Part shown: positions 10,196-19,300 of the stretch, one piece after another | How positions within the stretch are numbered: the stretch's first letter is position 1 | Layout of the letters: each line of letters opens with the position of its first letter | Source of the DNA: Euzebyales bacterium | GTDB lineage: Bacteria; Actinomycetota; Nitriliruptoria; Euzebyales; JAHELV01 | Direction of reading: 5' to 3' | Assembly: GCA_036374135.1 (NCBI GenBank) | Contig: DASUUK010000106.1 | Location: 1 to 32,254, forward strand | DNA length: 32,254 nt | Translations under genes and position numbers: made by a program | Notes under the pieces: generated by a model | What the model was told of the DNA's origin: nothing | What the model saw: the letters and a program-made list of their open reading frames with translations, nothing else | Database searches by the model: none

Positions 10196-11224
10196 TCATC
10201 TCGAGCCCCAGCCCTGCAGCGACAGGCTCGGATCGGCGGCGAGATCGAGTGGTGACCGCTCCCCCTTGCAGAGTCGGTTCCATCCGGCGGCGGCGATCAT
10301 CGCTCCATTATCGGTGCACAGCGACGGCGACGGGGCGAGGAACCGAAGATCTGCCGCCGCGCACGCCTCAGCCATCCGCTCGCGCAGTCGCGAGTTCGCC
10401 GCGACGCCGCCGGCAAGCAGGACCTGGCCCACGTCATGGTCCGTTGCGGCCGCGACGGTCTTGCGCACCGCGACGTCGACCAGCGCCTCCTGGAAGGACG
10501 CGGCGATGTCCGCCAGCGGCAGCTCCTCACCGGCCGCCTGGCGCCGCCGGAGCTCGCGGATGACCGCGGTCTTCAGCCCCGACATCGAGAAGTCGTACGT
10601 CCCGTCGTGCAGCAGCGCGCGGGGGAACCCGATGGCGTCCGGATCGCCGTCCTGCGCCAGCCGGTCGATCTCGGGACCGCCGGGATACGGCAGGCCGATG
10701 AACCGCGCGATCTTGTCGAACGCCTCGCCGGCCGCGTCATCCAGCGTGGCGCCCAGCGTCGTCAGACCGCCGTCGGCGTCCCCGAGGACCAGGCTCGTGT
10801 GGCCGCCACTCATGATGAGCGCGACCAGCGGAGGCTCGAGCAGCCCGAACTCGAGCTGCGCCGCACACACGTGACCCTCCAGGTGGTTGACGCCGATCAG
10901 CGGTGTGTCGTAGGCCAGCGCCAGTGCCTTGGCCGCCGCGACCCCGACCAGTAGCGAGCCGATCAGACCGGGCCCCGCTGTGACCGCGATGCCCTCGATG
11001 TCGCGGTAGGTGGCACCGCCCTCGACCAGCGCCCGGTCCAGGGTCGGCAGCAGCAGGTCGACGTGCGCACGCGCCGCGATCTCGGGCACGACGCCGCCGA
11101 ACGGTCGGTGCCGTTCGATCTGCGACCCGATGACGTTGGCACGCACGGTCACGCCGTCGGCGACGAGCGCGGCCGCGGTCTCGTCACATGATGTCTCGAT
11201 GCCCAGGACCAACACGTCAGTCAC
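10196..11224 (-). CDS. tsaD: tRNA N6-threonylcarbamoyladenosine transferase subunit TsaD
   Basis: This is the 342-residue catalytic subunit that transfers threonylcarbamoyl from its adenylate to A37 of ANN-decoding tRNAs. It has the ASKHA fold and starts VLVLGIETSCDETAAALV. The metal-binding HxxxH is NHLEGHVCAAQ (His114, His118). Other motifs are VVPEIAARAHVDLL, GPGLIGSLLVG, IMSGGHTSLVLG, DDAAGEAFDKIAR and LLAGGVAANSRLR. I chose GTG 11224; GTG 11233 and GTG 11215 are alternatives, because GAGG lies close by and does not decide. It follows tsaE, tsaB and rimI on the same strand, 57 bases after rimI, giving three of the t6A genes together. Confidence 0.96.
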   Translation of the reverse strand: MTDVLVLGIETSCDETAAALVADGVTVRANVIGSQIERHRPFGGVVPEIAARAHVDLLLPTLDRALVEGGATYRDIEGIAVTAGPGLIGSLLVGVAAAKALALAYDTPLIGVNHLEGHVCAAQLEFGLLEPPLVALIMSGGHTSLVLGDADGGLTTLGATLDDAAGEAFDKIARFIGLPYPGGPEIDRLAQDGDPDAIGFPRALLHDGTYDFSMSGLKTAVIRELRRRQAAGEELPLADIAASFQEALVDVAVRKTVAAATDHDVGQVLLAGGVAANSRLRERMAEACAAADLRFLAPSPSLCTDNGAMIAAAGWNRLCKGERSPLDLAADPSLSLQGWGSR

Positions 11225-11281
11225 GCACCTCACACGCTCGGTCCGTTTCCCGCGGCCGGGGACCGCCGCAGGCGGAAACCA

Positions 11282-11860
11282 TCATGCACCTCCGACGTGG
11301 TGATCTCGCGGCCGGGCACCCCGGTCGGCCCGGGCGCGCAGCAACCGGCCGAAGTCAGCACCGCCGACGTCGTGCGCCCACATGATCAGCGCGTCGTCGC
11401 GACCGTCGTAGTACCGGGGCCGGATGCCTACCGGGCGGAAGCCGAACGACGCGTACAACGCGCGCGCGGCGGCGTTGTCCGTGCGCACCTCCAGCGTCGC
11501 GGACGCGGCTCCACGGGCGCGGGCCTCGCGCAGCAGCTCGACCAGCAACCTGCTGCCGATACCGCGGCGACGCGCCCACCCGTCCACCGTCAGCGTGGTG
11601 ATGTGGGCCTCGTCGACCTGCAACTGCATGCCGCCGTAGCCGACCACGACCGGCCTGCGCAGCGCGGGCTGCACCGCTGCCAGGTAGCAGCGCGACGCGT
11701 GCTCGGCCAGCTCACGCTCGAAGATCGCACGCGACCACGCCGTCGTCGCGGTGCGCTCCTCGATCTCGAGCACCTGCTCGAGGTGTGCTGCCACCAGCGG
11801 CACGATCACCACCGCCCCGCTCACACGGCCGGCCACCGACCTGACCGAGGCGGCCGTCAC
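11282..11860 (-). CDS. rimI: Ribosomal-protein-alanine N-acetyltransferase RimI-like
   Basis: The product is a 192-residue GNAT. It has VVIVPLVAAHLEQVLEIEE at the start, an acceptor-side loop TTAWSRAIFERELAE, motif A TTLTVDGWARRRGIGSRLL (RRRGIG, about 97-102) and motif B LEVRTDNAAARALYASFGF followed by RPRYYDGRDDALIM. The ending Y-Y-x-x-x-x-D-A-L-x-M is typical of RimI, which acetylates the N-terminal alanine of ribosomal protein bS18. GTG 11860 overlaps the tsaB stop as GTGA, indicating translational coupling. The usual actinobacterial order tsaE-tsaB-rimI-tsaD is preserved. Other protein N-termini could be the real substrates. Confidence 0.92.
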   Translation of the reverse strand: MTAASVRSVAGRVSGAVVIVPLVAAHLEQVLEIEERTATTAWSRAIFERELAEHASRCYLAAVQPALRRPVVVGYGGMQLQVDEAHITTLTVDGWARRRGIGSRLLVELLREARARGAASATLEVRTDNAAARALYASFGFRPVGIRPRYYDGRDDALIMWAHDVGGADFGRLLRARADRGARPRDHHVGGA

Positions 11861-12585
11861 GTTGACGGCCCCGGACGACCACCGAACAGTGCCCCGCGGT
11901 TCTGCCACGAGATGCGCGCGTCGGCCTTGCGCACGTAGATCGGCCGCAGGTCGTCGGGCTGTTGCGTCTCCTCGCGGAGGAACCGGGGCAGCGCCAGCTC
12001 GACCAGCGCCGATGCGGACGGGTGCGCGCTGCCGTGGGAGGCGACCGCCGCGCCGACCGATTCGAGCAGCGACGCCTCGGCGACCGCACCGTCCCCGACG
12101 CACAGGACGTCCTCACGCACCGCCTCGATCTCACCCGCCAGCTTGCCCGCGGGCCCGACCCGCAGGTCGGTCACACGCTGGACACCGCCCGCCGACGGTC
12201 GGTAGAACGCCCAGAACAGCTCCGACCGGCGGGCGTCGATCACCGCGCAGATCAGCCGGTCGGGGTGCACCCAGCGGACGGGGAACGCCAGCAGGTCCAG
12301 CGCGTTGAGGCCGACGACCGGCAGGTGCCGCGCGTGGGCGATGGTCTGTGCGGTCGCGATGCCCACGCGCATCCCCGTGAACAGGCCGGGCCCCAACCCG
12401 ACTGCGATGCCCGCGACGCTCGACAGGCTCACATCGCCCTGCTGCAGACAGAACGCGATCGCCGGCGTCAGGAACTCTGCGTGCGCGCGGCCGCGCCCGA
12501 GCGTGGCGGACGCGAGCAGCCCGCGCTCGGTGCCCAGACAGACGCTGGACCGCATGGTCGACGTCTCGATGCCGAGGATCAGCAC
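11857..12585 (-). CDS. tsaB: tRNA threonylcarbamoyladenosine biosynthesis protein TsaB
   Basis: This 242-residue ASKHA-fold protein is the inactive paralogue of TsaD that scaffolds the TsaBDE complex. Motifs: VLILGIETSTMRSSVCLG, RGRAHAEFLTPAI, GIAVGLGPGLFTGMRVGIA, and VIDARRSELFWAFY. GTG 12585 places Met directly before the conserved first strand. The open frame continues upstream to 12720, but that part is Arg/Pro-rich and unlike the family. It lies 86 bases after the tsaE stop and overlaps rimI by four bases. Confidence 0.95.
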   Translation of the reverse strand: MLILGIETSTMRSSVCLGTERGLLASATLGRGRAHAEFLTPAIAFCLQQGDVSLSSVAGIAVGLGPGLFTGMRVGIATAQTIAHARHLPVVGLNALDLLAFPVRWVHPDRLICAVIDARRSELFWAFYRPSAGGVQRVTDLRVGPAGKLAGEIEAVREDVLCVGDGAVAEASLLESVGAAVASHGSAHPSASALVELALPRFLREETQQPDDLRPIYVRKADARISWQNRGALFGGRPGPST

Positions 12586-12671
12586 GCCGGCCCCCGCGGT
12601 GGGCGCACGCCGGCAGGTGGAGGTCGACCGGGAAGGTCGCGGCACGTGGACCGCCGCCGTCGTGCACCCAT

Positions 12672-13277
12672 CTACAGCTCCAAGCCGTCGAGCTGGACGG
12701 GTCCACCGTCGTCCCGCCACGGCCCGCAGTCGACCGCGACGCTGACGATCCGGCGCTTCCAGTCGGGACCGCGGGGGCGCAGCACGACCGTGCGCACCTC
12801 GTCGCCGTCGTCGTCGGCCATCGGCAGGTCGGCGGACGCCGTCGCGCGGAACTCTGCGTGGCCTGGTTCCGCAGGCGACGGGAGGACCGGCTCCGCCGGG
12901 CAGGAGAACTCGACCTCGAGGTGGTCCGCCGGCAACAGCGGCTGCATCGCGTCACCCCACTCGATGAAGGTCACGCAGCGATGGATGTCGTCGAGTCCGA
13001 GCTCCGCCGCCTCACGCAGCGTGTCGAGCCGGTAGACGTCGAGATGGACGATCGGCACGCGACCGTCGTACTCGCGGCGCAGCAGGAACGTAGGACTCGT
13101 CACACGCTCGGTCACGCCGAGCGCCGCGGCGGCCCCTTGGACGAAGCACGTCTTGCCCGCGCCCAGCTCACCGGTGAGCGACACGACGTCGCCGGCGCGC
13201 AGAGCGCCGGCGACGGTCGCCGCGAGCTTGCGTGTGTCGTCGGCGCCGCGCGTAGCCAGCACCAGCTCTCGCTTCAC
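12672..13277 (-). CDS. tsaE: tRNA threonylcarbamoyladenosine biosynthesis ATPase TsaE
   Basis: This small P-loop ATPase drives turnover of the TsaBD complex. The Walker A motif is GELGAGKT (36-43), followed by TSPTFLLRREY and the HLDVYRLDT and FIEWGD segments typical of the family. GTG 13277 has GGAGG upstream at short spacing. At 201 residues it is longer than the roughly 150-residue enterobacterial form because of an acidic, then basic C-terminal extension from about residue 125. It opens the tsaE-tsaB-rimI-tsaD run and lies 141 bases after the peptidase gene, so it may have its own promoter. Confidence 0.95.
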   Translation of the reverse strand: MKRELVLATRGADDTRKLAATVAGALRAGDVVSLTGELGAGKTCFVQGAAAALGVTERVTSPTFLLRREYDGRVPIVHLDVYRLDTLREAAELGLDDIHRCVTFIEWGDAMQPLLPADHLEVEFSCPAEPVLPSPAEPGHAEFRATASADLPMADDDGDEVRTVVLRPRGPDWKRRIVSVAVDCGPWRDDGGPVQLDGLEL

Positions 13278-13418
13278 GCCACCTCCGACGGCGGACGGGC
13301 CGGTTCGATGCCAGTGATTGTATTCCGACCACCAGCCTGCCAGAACGCCATCTCGTGCACCGTCGGCGGCCGGGGCGTGGTCGCCACGTGGGGCCCGACG
13401 CGACGCACCGCTGCCACG

Positions 13419-14354
13419 TCAGCCGGCCCGCGGGTCCGCTGGGAACCCGGGCATGCCCTCGGCGTGACGCACAGCTGAACGGATGGCGGCGGCCACGGCG
13501 CGTGCGGCCAGCTCGGCGACCAGGTCGACGCTGGCGTCGATGCGCTGCGCCGAGAGCAGGAACAGGGCATCGCCGTCCAGGCTCGTGTGGGCGGGGCTGA
13601 CGGCGCGCGCGATGCCGCTGTGAGCCAGATCCGCCGCACGGACGGCGTCCGGCTTGCTCAGGCGGGCGTCGGTGACCAGGCAACCGATGACGGTGTGCTC
13701 GAGTGGAGCATCGGCGGGGGACGGGCCGGTGATCGGTGCCAGTGGGTAGCGCGGCGTGGCCGCGTCGGCACGCGAGCCGGCGAGCACGCCACCATGTTCG
13801 TCGATCACGTCGCCCAGAGCGTTGACGGCCATCAGGGCGCCCACGGTGATGCCACCACCGCGTTCGACCGCCCAGCCCTGCCCACCTTTCGAGCCCCACT
13901 CCAGCCCGCCGGTCTTGCCGACCGTGCACCCGGTGCCGACGCCGACCGATCCCTGGGGCGGGTCGTCGGCGGTCGCGGCCTCGCACGCCGCCCGGCCCGC
14001 TGACGGGCCCGGGCGCGGGACGCCGGACGATCGCAGGTCGAACACGATCGCCGCCGCGACGATCGGGATCACCGCCACCGTCTTGTCGTAGCCGATGCCG
14101 TGCTCGACGCACCAGTCGACGACCCCGTCGGCGGTCGCCAGGCCGAACGCGCTGCCGCCCGACAGCACGATCGCGTGGCACTCGCGCACGTTGCCCGTCG
14201 GGCCGAGCGCCGCCGCCTCGCGCGTGCCGGGTGCGCCACCGCGCACCGCGATGGCACCCTGCGCGCCGGGTGGCGCGAGCACCACCGTGCAGCCGGTGTG
14301 GTTGGCGTGGTCGGTCCAGCAGCCGACCCTGGTGCCGTCGACCCCGAGCGCCAC
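13419..14354 (-). CDS. P1-family (S58, DmpA/NylC-like) peptidase
   Basis: This 311-residue Ntn-type hydrolase starts LGVDGTRVGCWTDHANHTGC and has RGGAPGTREAAAL, VLSGGSAFGLATADGVVDW, GCTVGKTGG and GGGITVGALMAVNALGDV. The segment SPAHTSLDGDALFLLS carries Thr257, by comparison with NylC the probable self-cleavage nucleophile; that assignment is by motif only. Members are aminopeptidases or amidases that mature by autocleavage; the substrate is unknown. GTG 14354 follows directly on the stop of the upstream hydrolase gene, so the two are evidently co-translated. There is no signal peptide, so it is probably cytosolic. Confidence 0.9.
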   Translation of the reverse strand: MALGVDGTRVGCWTDHANHTGCTVVLAPPGAQGAIAVRGGAPGTREAAALGPTGNVRECHAIVLSGGSAFGLATADGVVDWCVEHGIGYDKTVAVIPIVAAAIVFDLRSSGVPRPGPSAGRAACEAATADDPPQGSVGVGTGCTVGKTGGLEWGSKGGQGWAVERGGGITVGALMAVNALGDVIDEHGGVLAGSRADAATPRYPLAPITGPSPADAPLEHTVIGCLVTDARLSKPDAVRAADLAHSGIARAVSPAHTSLDGDALFLLSAQRIDASVDLVAELAARAVAAAIRSAVRHAEGMPGFPADPRAG

Positions 14355-15263
14355 TCAGGCGTCTCCCAGGTCCGCGGTCGCGAACCGGCGCAGCTGGTGG
14401 GCGACGGCACGAGCACCGCGGTCATCGAGCATGATCGTGTAGTGGTTGGTGTCCGGCACGCGGATCACCTCCAGCGGTCCCCGCGCGGTCTGCAGCTCGG
14501 CGGCCTGCTCGTCGGTGATCAGCGGTGTGGCGCCGTTGAGCATGCCCCGCTCGGCCACCAGCAGCACGGCCGGCATCTCCAGTGCGCTGACCACGTCATG
14601 CAGGTCGGCGTTGGTGAGCGAGTCGCGGCCGTCCTCGCGCACACGGTCCGCCGACACCTTCGACCGCAGGTCGCCCGGCTGTCCGCGCAGGTCATGATCT
14701 GCGTACGCGTCGATGCGGGCCGGATCCACCCGGCTGTCGCGGAACGCGGGGTGCTCGCGCCAGAAGCGCCGGTACTCGTCGCGGGAGTCGAAGCGCTGCT
14801 GCAACCGTTCCAGGGCAGGGCCGATGGCACGGGACAGCACGGCGTCGACGTCGACGTCGGGTGGGACAGGTCCGGCCAGCGGCGGGCCGCCGTCGACCAT
14901 GACGACGGCGCGGGCGCGGTCGGGCGACGCCGCGGCGAGCGCGGCGGCGACCATCGCACCCATGGAGTGGCCGGTGACCACCGCCTCGTCGACATCGATG
15001 TGATCGAGCACGGCGAGCAGATCGCTGGCGTGGCGCCGCATGCTCGACGAGCCGGACACGTCGGCGCTGTCACCACGCCCGCGCAGGTCGGGGACCACGA
15101 GCGTGAGGTCGTCGGCGACCAGTTCTCCGACGACGTCCCACGCGGTGTGCGACGAGGTGATGCCGTGCGCGGCGATCGCGACGGGGCCGTCACCACCCCA
15201 TCGCCAGACCGCCAGACCGCCTCCCTCGACCGGGACCTCGAACCGTTCTGCGCCGTCCGTCAC
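14355..15263 (-). CDS. Alpha/beta hydrolase
   Basis: This is a 302-residue alpha/beta-hydrolase fold protein. The oxyanion segment is AAHGITSSHTAWD, followed by VPDLRGRGDS. The nucleophile elbow is VTGHSMGAMVAA (Ser100), and the catalytic His is probably His274 in DTNHYTIML. An insert at about 115-205 is likely the lid. The substrate cannot be told from sequence. GTG 15263 has GAGAGGTGAG upstream and begins just before the first strand; the open frame extends to 15479 but that part lacks similarity. It is the first gene of a pair with the P1 peptidase, with its stop abutting that start. A 16-bp palindrome lies about 190 bases upstream. Confidence 0.88.
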   Translation of the reverse strand: MTDGAERFEVPVEGGGLAVWRWGGDGPVAIAAHGITSSHTAWDVVGELVADDLTLVVPDLRGRGDSADVSGSSSMRRHASDLLAVLDHIDVDEAVVTGHSMGAMVAAALAAASPDRARAVVMVDGGPPLAGPVPPDVDVDAVLSRAIGPALERLQQRFDSRDEYRRFWREHPAFRDSRVDPARIDAYADHDLRGQPGDLRSKVSADRVREDGRDSLTNADLHDVVSALEMPAVLLVAERGMLNGATPLITDEQAAELQTARGPLEVIRVPDTNHYTIMLDDRGARAVAHQLRRFATADLGDA

Positions 15264-15451
15264 CGACTCACCTCTCGTTACCGCGCGCCACGCGCCCGTG
15301 GCACGTGTCTGACCATACGCATGCATCTGTTCCCATGCGCGCCCGCAGTGAACGGCGGCCCATTGCATCGCCTGTCGCCGTACCCCGACGGCCGACCACG
15401 CTCGGTCGTTCGCGACGACTCGCATCCACTCGCTCATTGCTGACACCAGAT

Positions 15452-15467
15452 AGCGATGATCATCGCT
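15452..15467. promoter_or_regulatory. Perfect 16-bp palindrome, operator-like
   Basis: AGCGATGATCATCGCT is a perfect uninterrupted palindrome in the non-coding stretch upstream of the alpha/beta hydrolase. Its size and symmetry suit a dimeric regulator, but no cognate regulator is adjacent. Confidence 0.4.
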
Positions 15468-15579
15468 GGGCGGCAACAACGAACACGACCCAGCGACCCT
15501 ATTGGACGGGTGCAGATCCGCTGAAGTGGCGTCGGGGTCGGTCGGCGTCCCGGGTCATGGGTGGGGGCCGCGCGCTGAT

Positions 15580-15785
15580 GTAGGACCTTCGCGGCGGCTG
15601 CCTTGGCCAACAGCGCCTCCTTGAGCCCGTCCACCGCGTCGGGGCCGCAGCGGGTGGTGACCTTCATCAACGTCGTTTGATGCGGACCGGCGAGCCCAGC
15701 GGGATCCGCGCGAACCGCTGCCAGCTGATCGCGTCGGTCACGTCCCGGCACAGCGGCTCGTACCCCCGCCGGTAGCCGCCACCTC
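15580..15785 (-). pseudogene. Transposase relic (DUF772-type), frameshifted
   Basis: On the minus strand one frame reads YRRGYEPLCRDVTDAISWQR then FARIPLGSP and stops. The next frame continues TTLMKVTTRCGPDAVDGLKE then ALLAKAAAAKVL. Joined, they match the N-terminal region of DUF772-type transposases (a Y-E-x-L-x-x-E-V-x-D-x-I then R-F-x-R-I-x-L pattern, then T-x-x-K-x-T-x-R-x-G). A one-base loss near 15685 explains the shift. No start, catalytic domain or clear terminal repeats remain. The family assignment beyond the DUF772-like part is uncertain. Confidence 0.6.
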
Positions 15786-15814
15786 GTCATGGACCGCATG
15801 GACACCACCGGCGC

Positions 15815-15966
15815 ACGCAGGAGCTGCACGGCGCCGAAGCCGTCCTCAAACTCCGCGCCTACACGCCAACGGCGACCTCGTCGACTACTGGCGCTACCAC
15901 CTCACCCAGAAACGAAGAAATTGCCAACACCACTACACCAACCACCACATCCCCCAAGCTGCCTGA
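15815..15966 (+). pseudogene. Transposase C-terminal relic (ISKra4-like), frameshifted
   Basis: The plus strand reads ELHGAEAVLKLRAY and, after a one-base shift near 15862, ANGDLVDYWRYHLTQ to a TGA at 15964. This resembles the conserved C-terminus of ISKra4-family transposases (G-A-E-A-V-L-x-L-R-A ... G-D-x-x-x-Y-W-x-x-H). It almost touches the other transposase relic, in opposite orientation. Confidence 0.6.
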
Positions 15967-16030
15967 TGTCCCTCCAGAAGAGCCGCACCGATATTGGACA
16001 CGCACCTCTTCGGCTTGCACGTACGGCAAC

Positions 16031-16049
16031 CAGTGAAGAAACAGTGAAG
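16031..16049. promoter_or_regulatory. Direct repeat with 11-bp period upstream of the RND operon
   Basis: CAGTGAAG occurs at 16031-16038 and again at 16042-16049, offset by 11 bases, about one helical turn. This layout is typical of OmpR/PhoB-type response regulator sites. It lies about 270 bases upstream of the first RND gene in otherwise non-coding, less GC-rich DNA (15967-16130), where I see no gene. Confidence 0.35.
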
Positions 16050-16317
16050 CTCCGCGGGTCTCGCGATTTTCTGCTTGCATCTCAGTCTGTGTGATGATTG
16101 AGTTGATCTAGCTCTGACGGAGCGAAACGCATGCGGATGTGGGACCGCGGCGTGTGCGGAATCGCTGCATCAGTTGCATTGCTTGGCGCTGTCTGTGGGG
16201 GTGCCCCGATGCGTTGTCGTCCGCGCGCATGCGGCGATGACCATCGAGGCGTGCGCTCAGGACTGCGCGTCGTGCCTACCGCGTTGCACGCGGACGACCA
16301 ACGGAGGTTGCACATCC

Positions 16318-19300
16318 ATGATTCGCGCGATCGTCGGTTGGAGCATGAAGTTCCGCGGTCTCGTCATCGCGGTCGCAGCAGGTGTGATGATCCTGGGCGT
16401 CGCGCTGCTGTCGTCGACGGCGGTCGACACGTTGCCGGAGTTCACCCGGCCGACCGTCGAAGTCCAGGCGGAGGCCCTGGGGCTGTCCGCCGAGGAGGTC
16501 GAGCAGCTCATCACCGTGCCGCTCGAGCAGGACCTGCTGAACGGCGTGGCGTTCCTGGAGGAGATCGAGTCCGCCTCGCTGCCAGGCCTGTCGTCGGTCG
16601 TCATGACGTTCGAGGAGGGCACCGACATCCTCGATGCCCGGCAGGTCGTCGCCGAACGCCTGACGCAGGCGGTCGGCGTCGCCGGCCTGCCGGAGGTGTC
16701 GAAGCCACCGGCGATGCTGCAACCGCTGTCGTCGAGCAGCCGCGTGGCCATGGTGCGGCTCACCTCGGAGCAGCAATCGCCGATCGAGATGTCGGTGCTC
16801 GCCCGCTGGGTGATCGCGCCGCGCCTGCTCGGCGTCGAGGGCGTCGCGAACGTGGCGATCTGGGGCTTCCGCGACCGGCAGCTGCAGGTGCTCGTCGACC
16901 CGCAGGACCTGCGCGCCGCCGACGTCTCGCTCAACCAGGTGGTCCGTACGACCGGCAACGCCCTCGAGGTGTCCCCGCTGAGCTTCCTCGAGGCGTCGTC
17001 GCCGGGCACCGGCGGATGGATCGACACGGTCAACCAGCGCCTGCACATCTTCCACGAGCAGGCCATCACCACGCCCGAGGAGCTCGGCCAGGTCCCACTC
17101 GAGGGACCCGGGGGTGGGGCCTTCCGCGTTGATGGCCAGTCGGTCACCCTCGACGAGGTCGCTGACGTCGCCGAAGACCACCAACCACTGATCGGCGACG
17201 CCTACTGCAGTGCCCCGAACGACGACTGCCTGCTGCTCGTGGTCGAGAAGTTCCCGGCCGCGAACACCCCCGAGGTGGCGCGCGGGGTCGACGAGGCCCT
17301 CGAGGTGATGCAGCCGGGACTGGGCGGCATCACGGTCGACACGTCGACCTACCGGCCAGCCGAATACATCAGCAGCGCCTTCGCCGGACTCGGTCGCGCC
17401 GCGGTGATCGGTGCGGTCCTGTTCCTCGCGGTGCTGATCGGGTTTTTCGCGTACTGGCGCACTGCGGTCATCGCGGCCGTCACCGTGCCGCTGGCGCTGG
17501 TCGCGGCGGCGCTGGTGCTCAACCTGCGCGGCGCGACTGTGAACCTGATGGTGATCGCCGGGCTGACTCTGGGACTGGTGGTGATCATCGACGACGCGGT
17601 CGCCGACGTCAGCGGTGTGGCACAGAGCCTGCGACGCAGACGGCAGAACGGATCCGGTGCGCCGGCGTGGCGCACGATCCTCGACGCGACCCTTCAGCTG
17701 CGCACGCCGCTGCTGTACGCGACGGTGATCGCCCTTGCCGCGGTGGTGCCCATGCTGTTCACCGATGGCCTGGCAGGGGCCTTCATCCCGTCGATGCTGA
17801 CGTCGTACGTCCTGGCCGTCGTCACGTCGCTCGTGGTGGCGCTGACGGTCGCACCGGCACTCAGCCTGCTGCTGCTGCGCAACGCGCCACTCGAGCGCCA
17901 CGAATCCCCCCTCACGCGCTGGCTGGGCAGTGGCTACGACCGGGTGTCGGGACGCGCTGTCGGCAGCCTCGGCCCGGCCCTGGCGGCGCTCGCGGTGATC
18001 GTCGTCGCCGGCCTCGTCGCGATCCCATTGCTTGACCTGTCGCTGCGGCCGTCCCTGCGTGAGCGTGACGTGCTGGTCGAGGTCGAGACGGATCCCGGTA
18101 CGTCCCTGCAAACCATGGACGGGGTCATGGCCGAGGCCGTCAGCGCGGTCGGGTCCCTGCCCGGTGTCCGTGATGTGGGCGCCCATGTGGGACGCGCGAT
18201 CACGTCGGACCAGATCGTCAACGTCAACTCCGGCGAGATCTGGGTCACCGTCGACGGATCGGCCGACTACGAGGGCACGCTCGCGGCGATCGACGAGGCG
18301 ATGAGCGGCTTCGACGAGATCGCCCATGACGTGACGACGTACTCGGCGCAGCGCGTCACGGAGGTCCTCGGGCGGCGCGACGCGGACAGCCTGGTCGTGC
18401 GCGTCTACGGCGAGGATCCGGCCGTCCTCGCCGGCGCGGCGGAACAGGTCCGCACAGGCATGGCCGGCATCGACGGCGTGGTCGAGCCCACGATCGAGGC
18501 GCCGCCCGTCGAGCCGACGATCGAGGTCGAGGTGGACCTGGCTGCGGCGGAGGCGAATGACATCAAGCCCGGCGACGTGCGTCGCGCGGCGGCGATCCTG
18601 TTGTCCGGGATCACCGCCGGCAACCTCTTCGAGGAGCAGAAGGTCTTCGACGTCGTCGTGTGGGGGGCGCCGGACATCCGCGAGAACGAGGAGGACATCG
18701 CCAACCTGCTGATCGACAACCCCGCGGGCGGTCAGGTGCGGCTCGGCGACGTCGCTGACGTGCGGGTCGTCGACAACCCTGCCGTGATCCGGCACCACTC
18801 GGTCATGAGCTATGTCGATGTCGTGGCCGACGTCGACGGACGTGATCTCGCCGACGTCGCATCCGACGCAGATGCGGCGATCGAGGGGGTCGTCTTCCCA
18901 CTCGAGTACCACGCCGAGGTCCTGGGCGGGTACGCCGAGCAGAGCACGACGCGGACGACCGTGCTCACCGTGGCAGGCGCGGCCGCGATCGTGATCTTCC
19001 TGCTGCTGCAGGCGGCCTTCGGCAGCTGGCGCCTGGCCGTGCTCGCCTTCCTGCTGCTTCCGACGGCGCTGTCCGGCGGCCTGGTCGCCGCACTGCTGAC
19101 CGACGGTGCGATCACGCTGGGCACGGTCGGCGGTCTGATCGCCGTGCTCGCGATCACGGCACGCGCGCTGATCGTGCTCGTGCGGCACGCCCAGCACCTC
19201 CAGCGCGCCGAGGAGTACGCGTTCGGTCCAGATGTGGTCGTCCGCGCGACGCGTGACCGGCTGGGCACCATCGTCATGGCCGGGCTGGCCACCATCGCCG

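Noticed and set aside
10002-10283. A minus-strand frame coding a repeated TSRASRSVSGRR stretch
   Set aside because: It overlaps the tsaD 3' end and consists of the 36-bp DNA repeat. No start signal or domain supports a protein.
15305-15583. A 92-codon plus-strand frame upstream of the transposase relics
   Set aside because: It is Arg/Ser/Thr-rich without similarity or Shine-Dalgarno, and it runs over the palindrome and the edge of a relic.
16174-16317. A Cys-rich 48-residue N-terminal extension of the first RND (seven Cys, including C-x3-C-x2-C-x3-C)
   Set aside because: The only starts (TTG 16174, ATG 16237) have no Shine-Dalgarno, while ATG 16318 has GGAGG and matches the N-terminus of the paralogue. 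TGC codons are common by chance in such DNA.
16131-16317. A possible signal-peptide-like leader frame starting at ATG 16131 with GGAG upstream
   Set aside because: It looks hydrophobic for about 20 residues, but there is no proper lipobox, the rest is Arg-rich, and the frame runs on inside the RND gene. It may be a decayed 5' end, which I cannot support.
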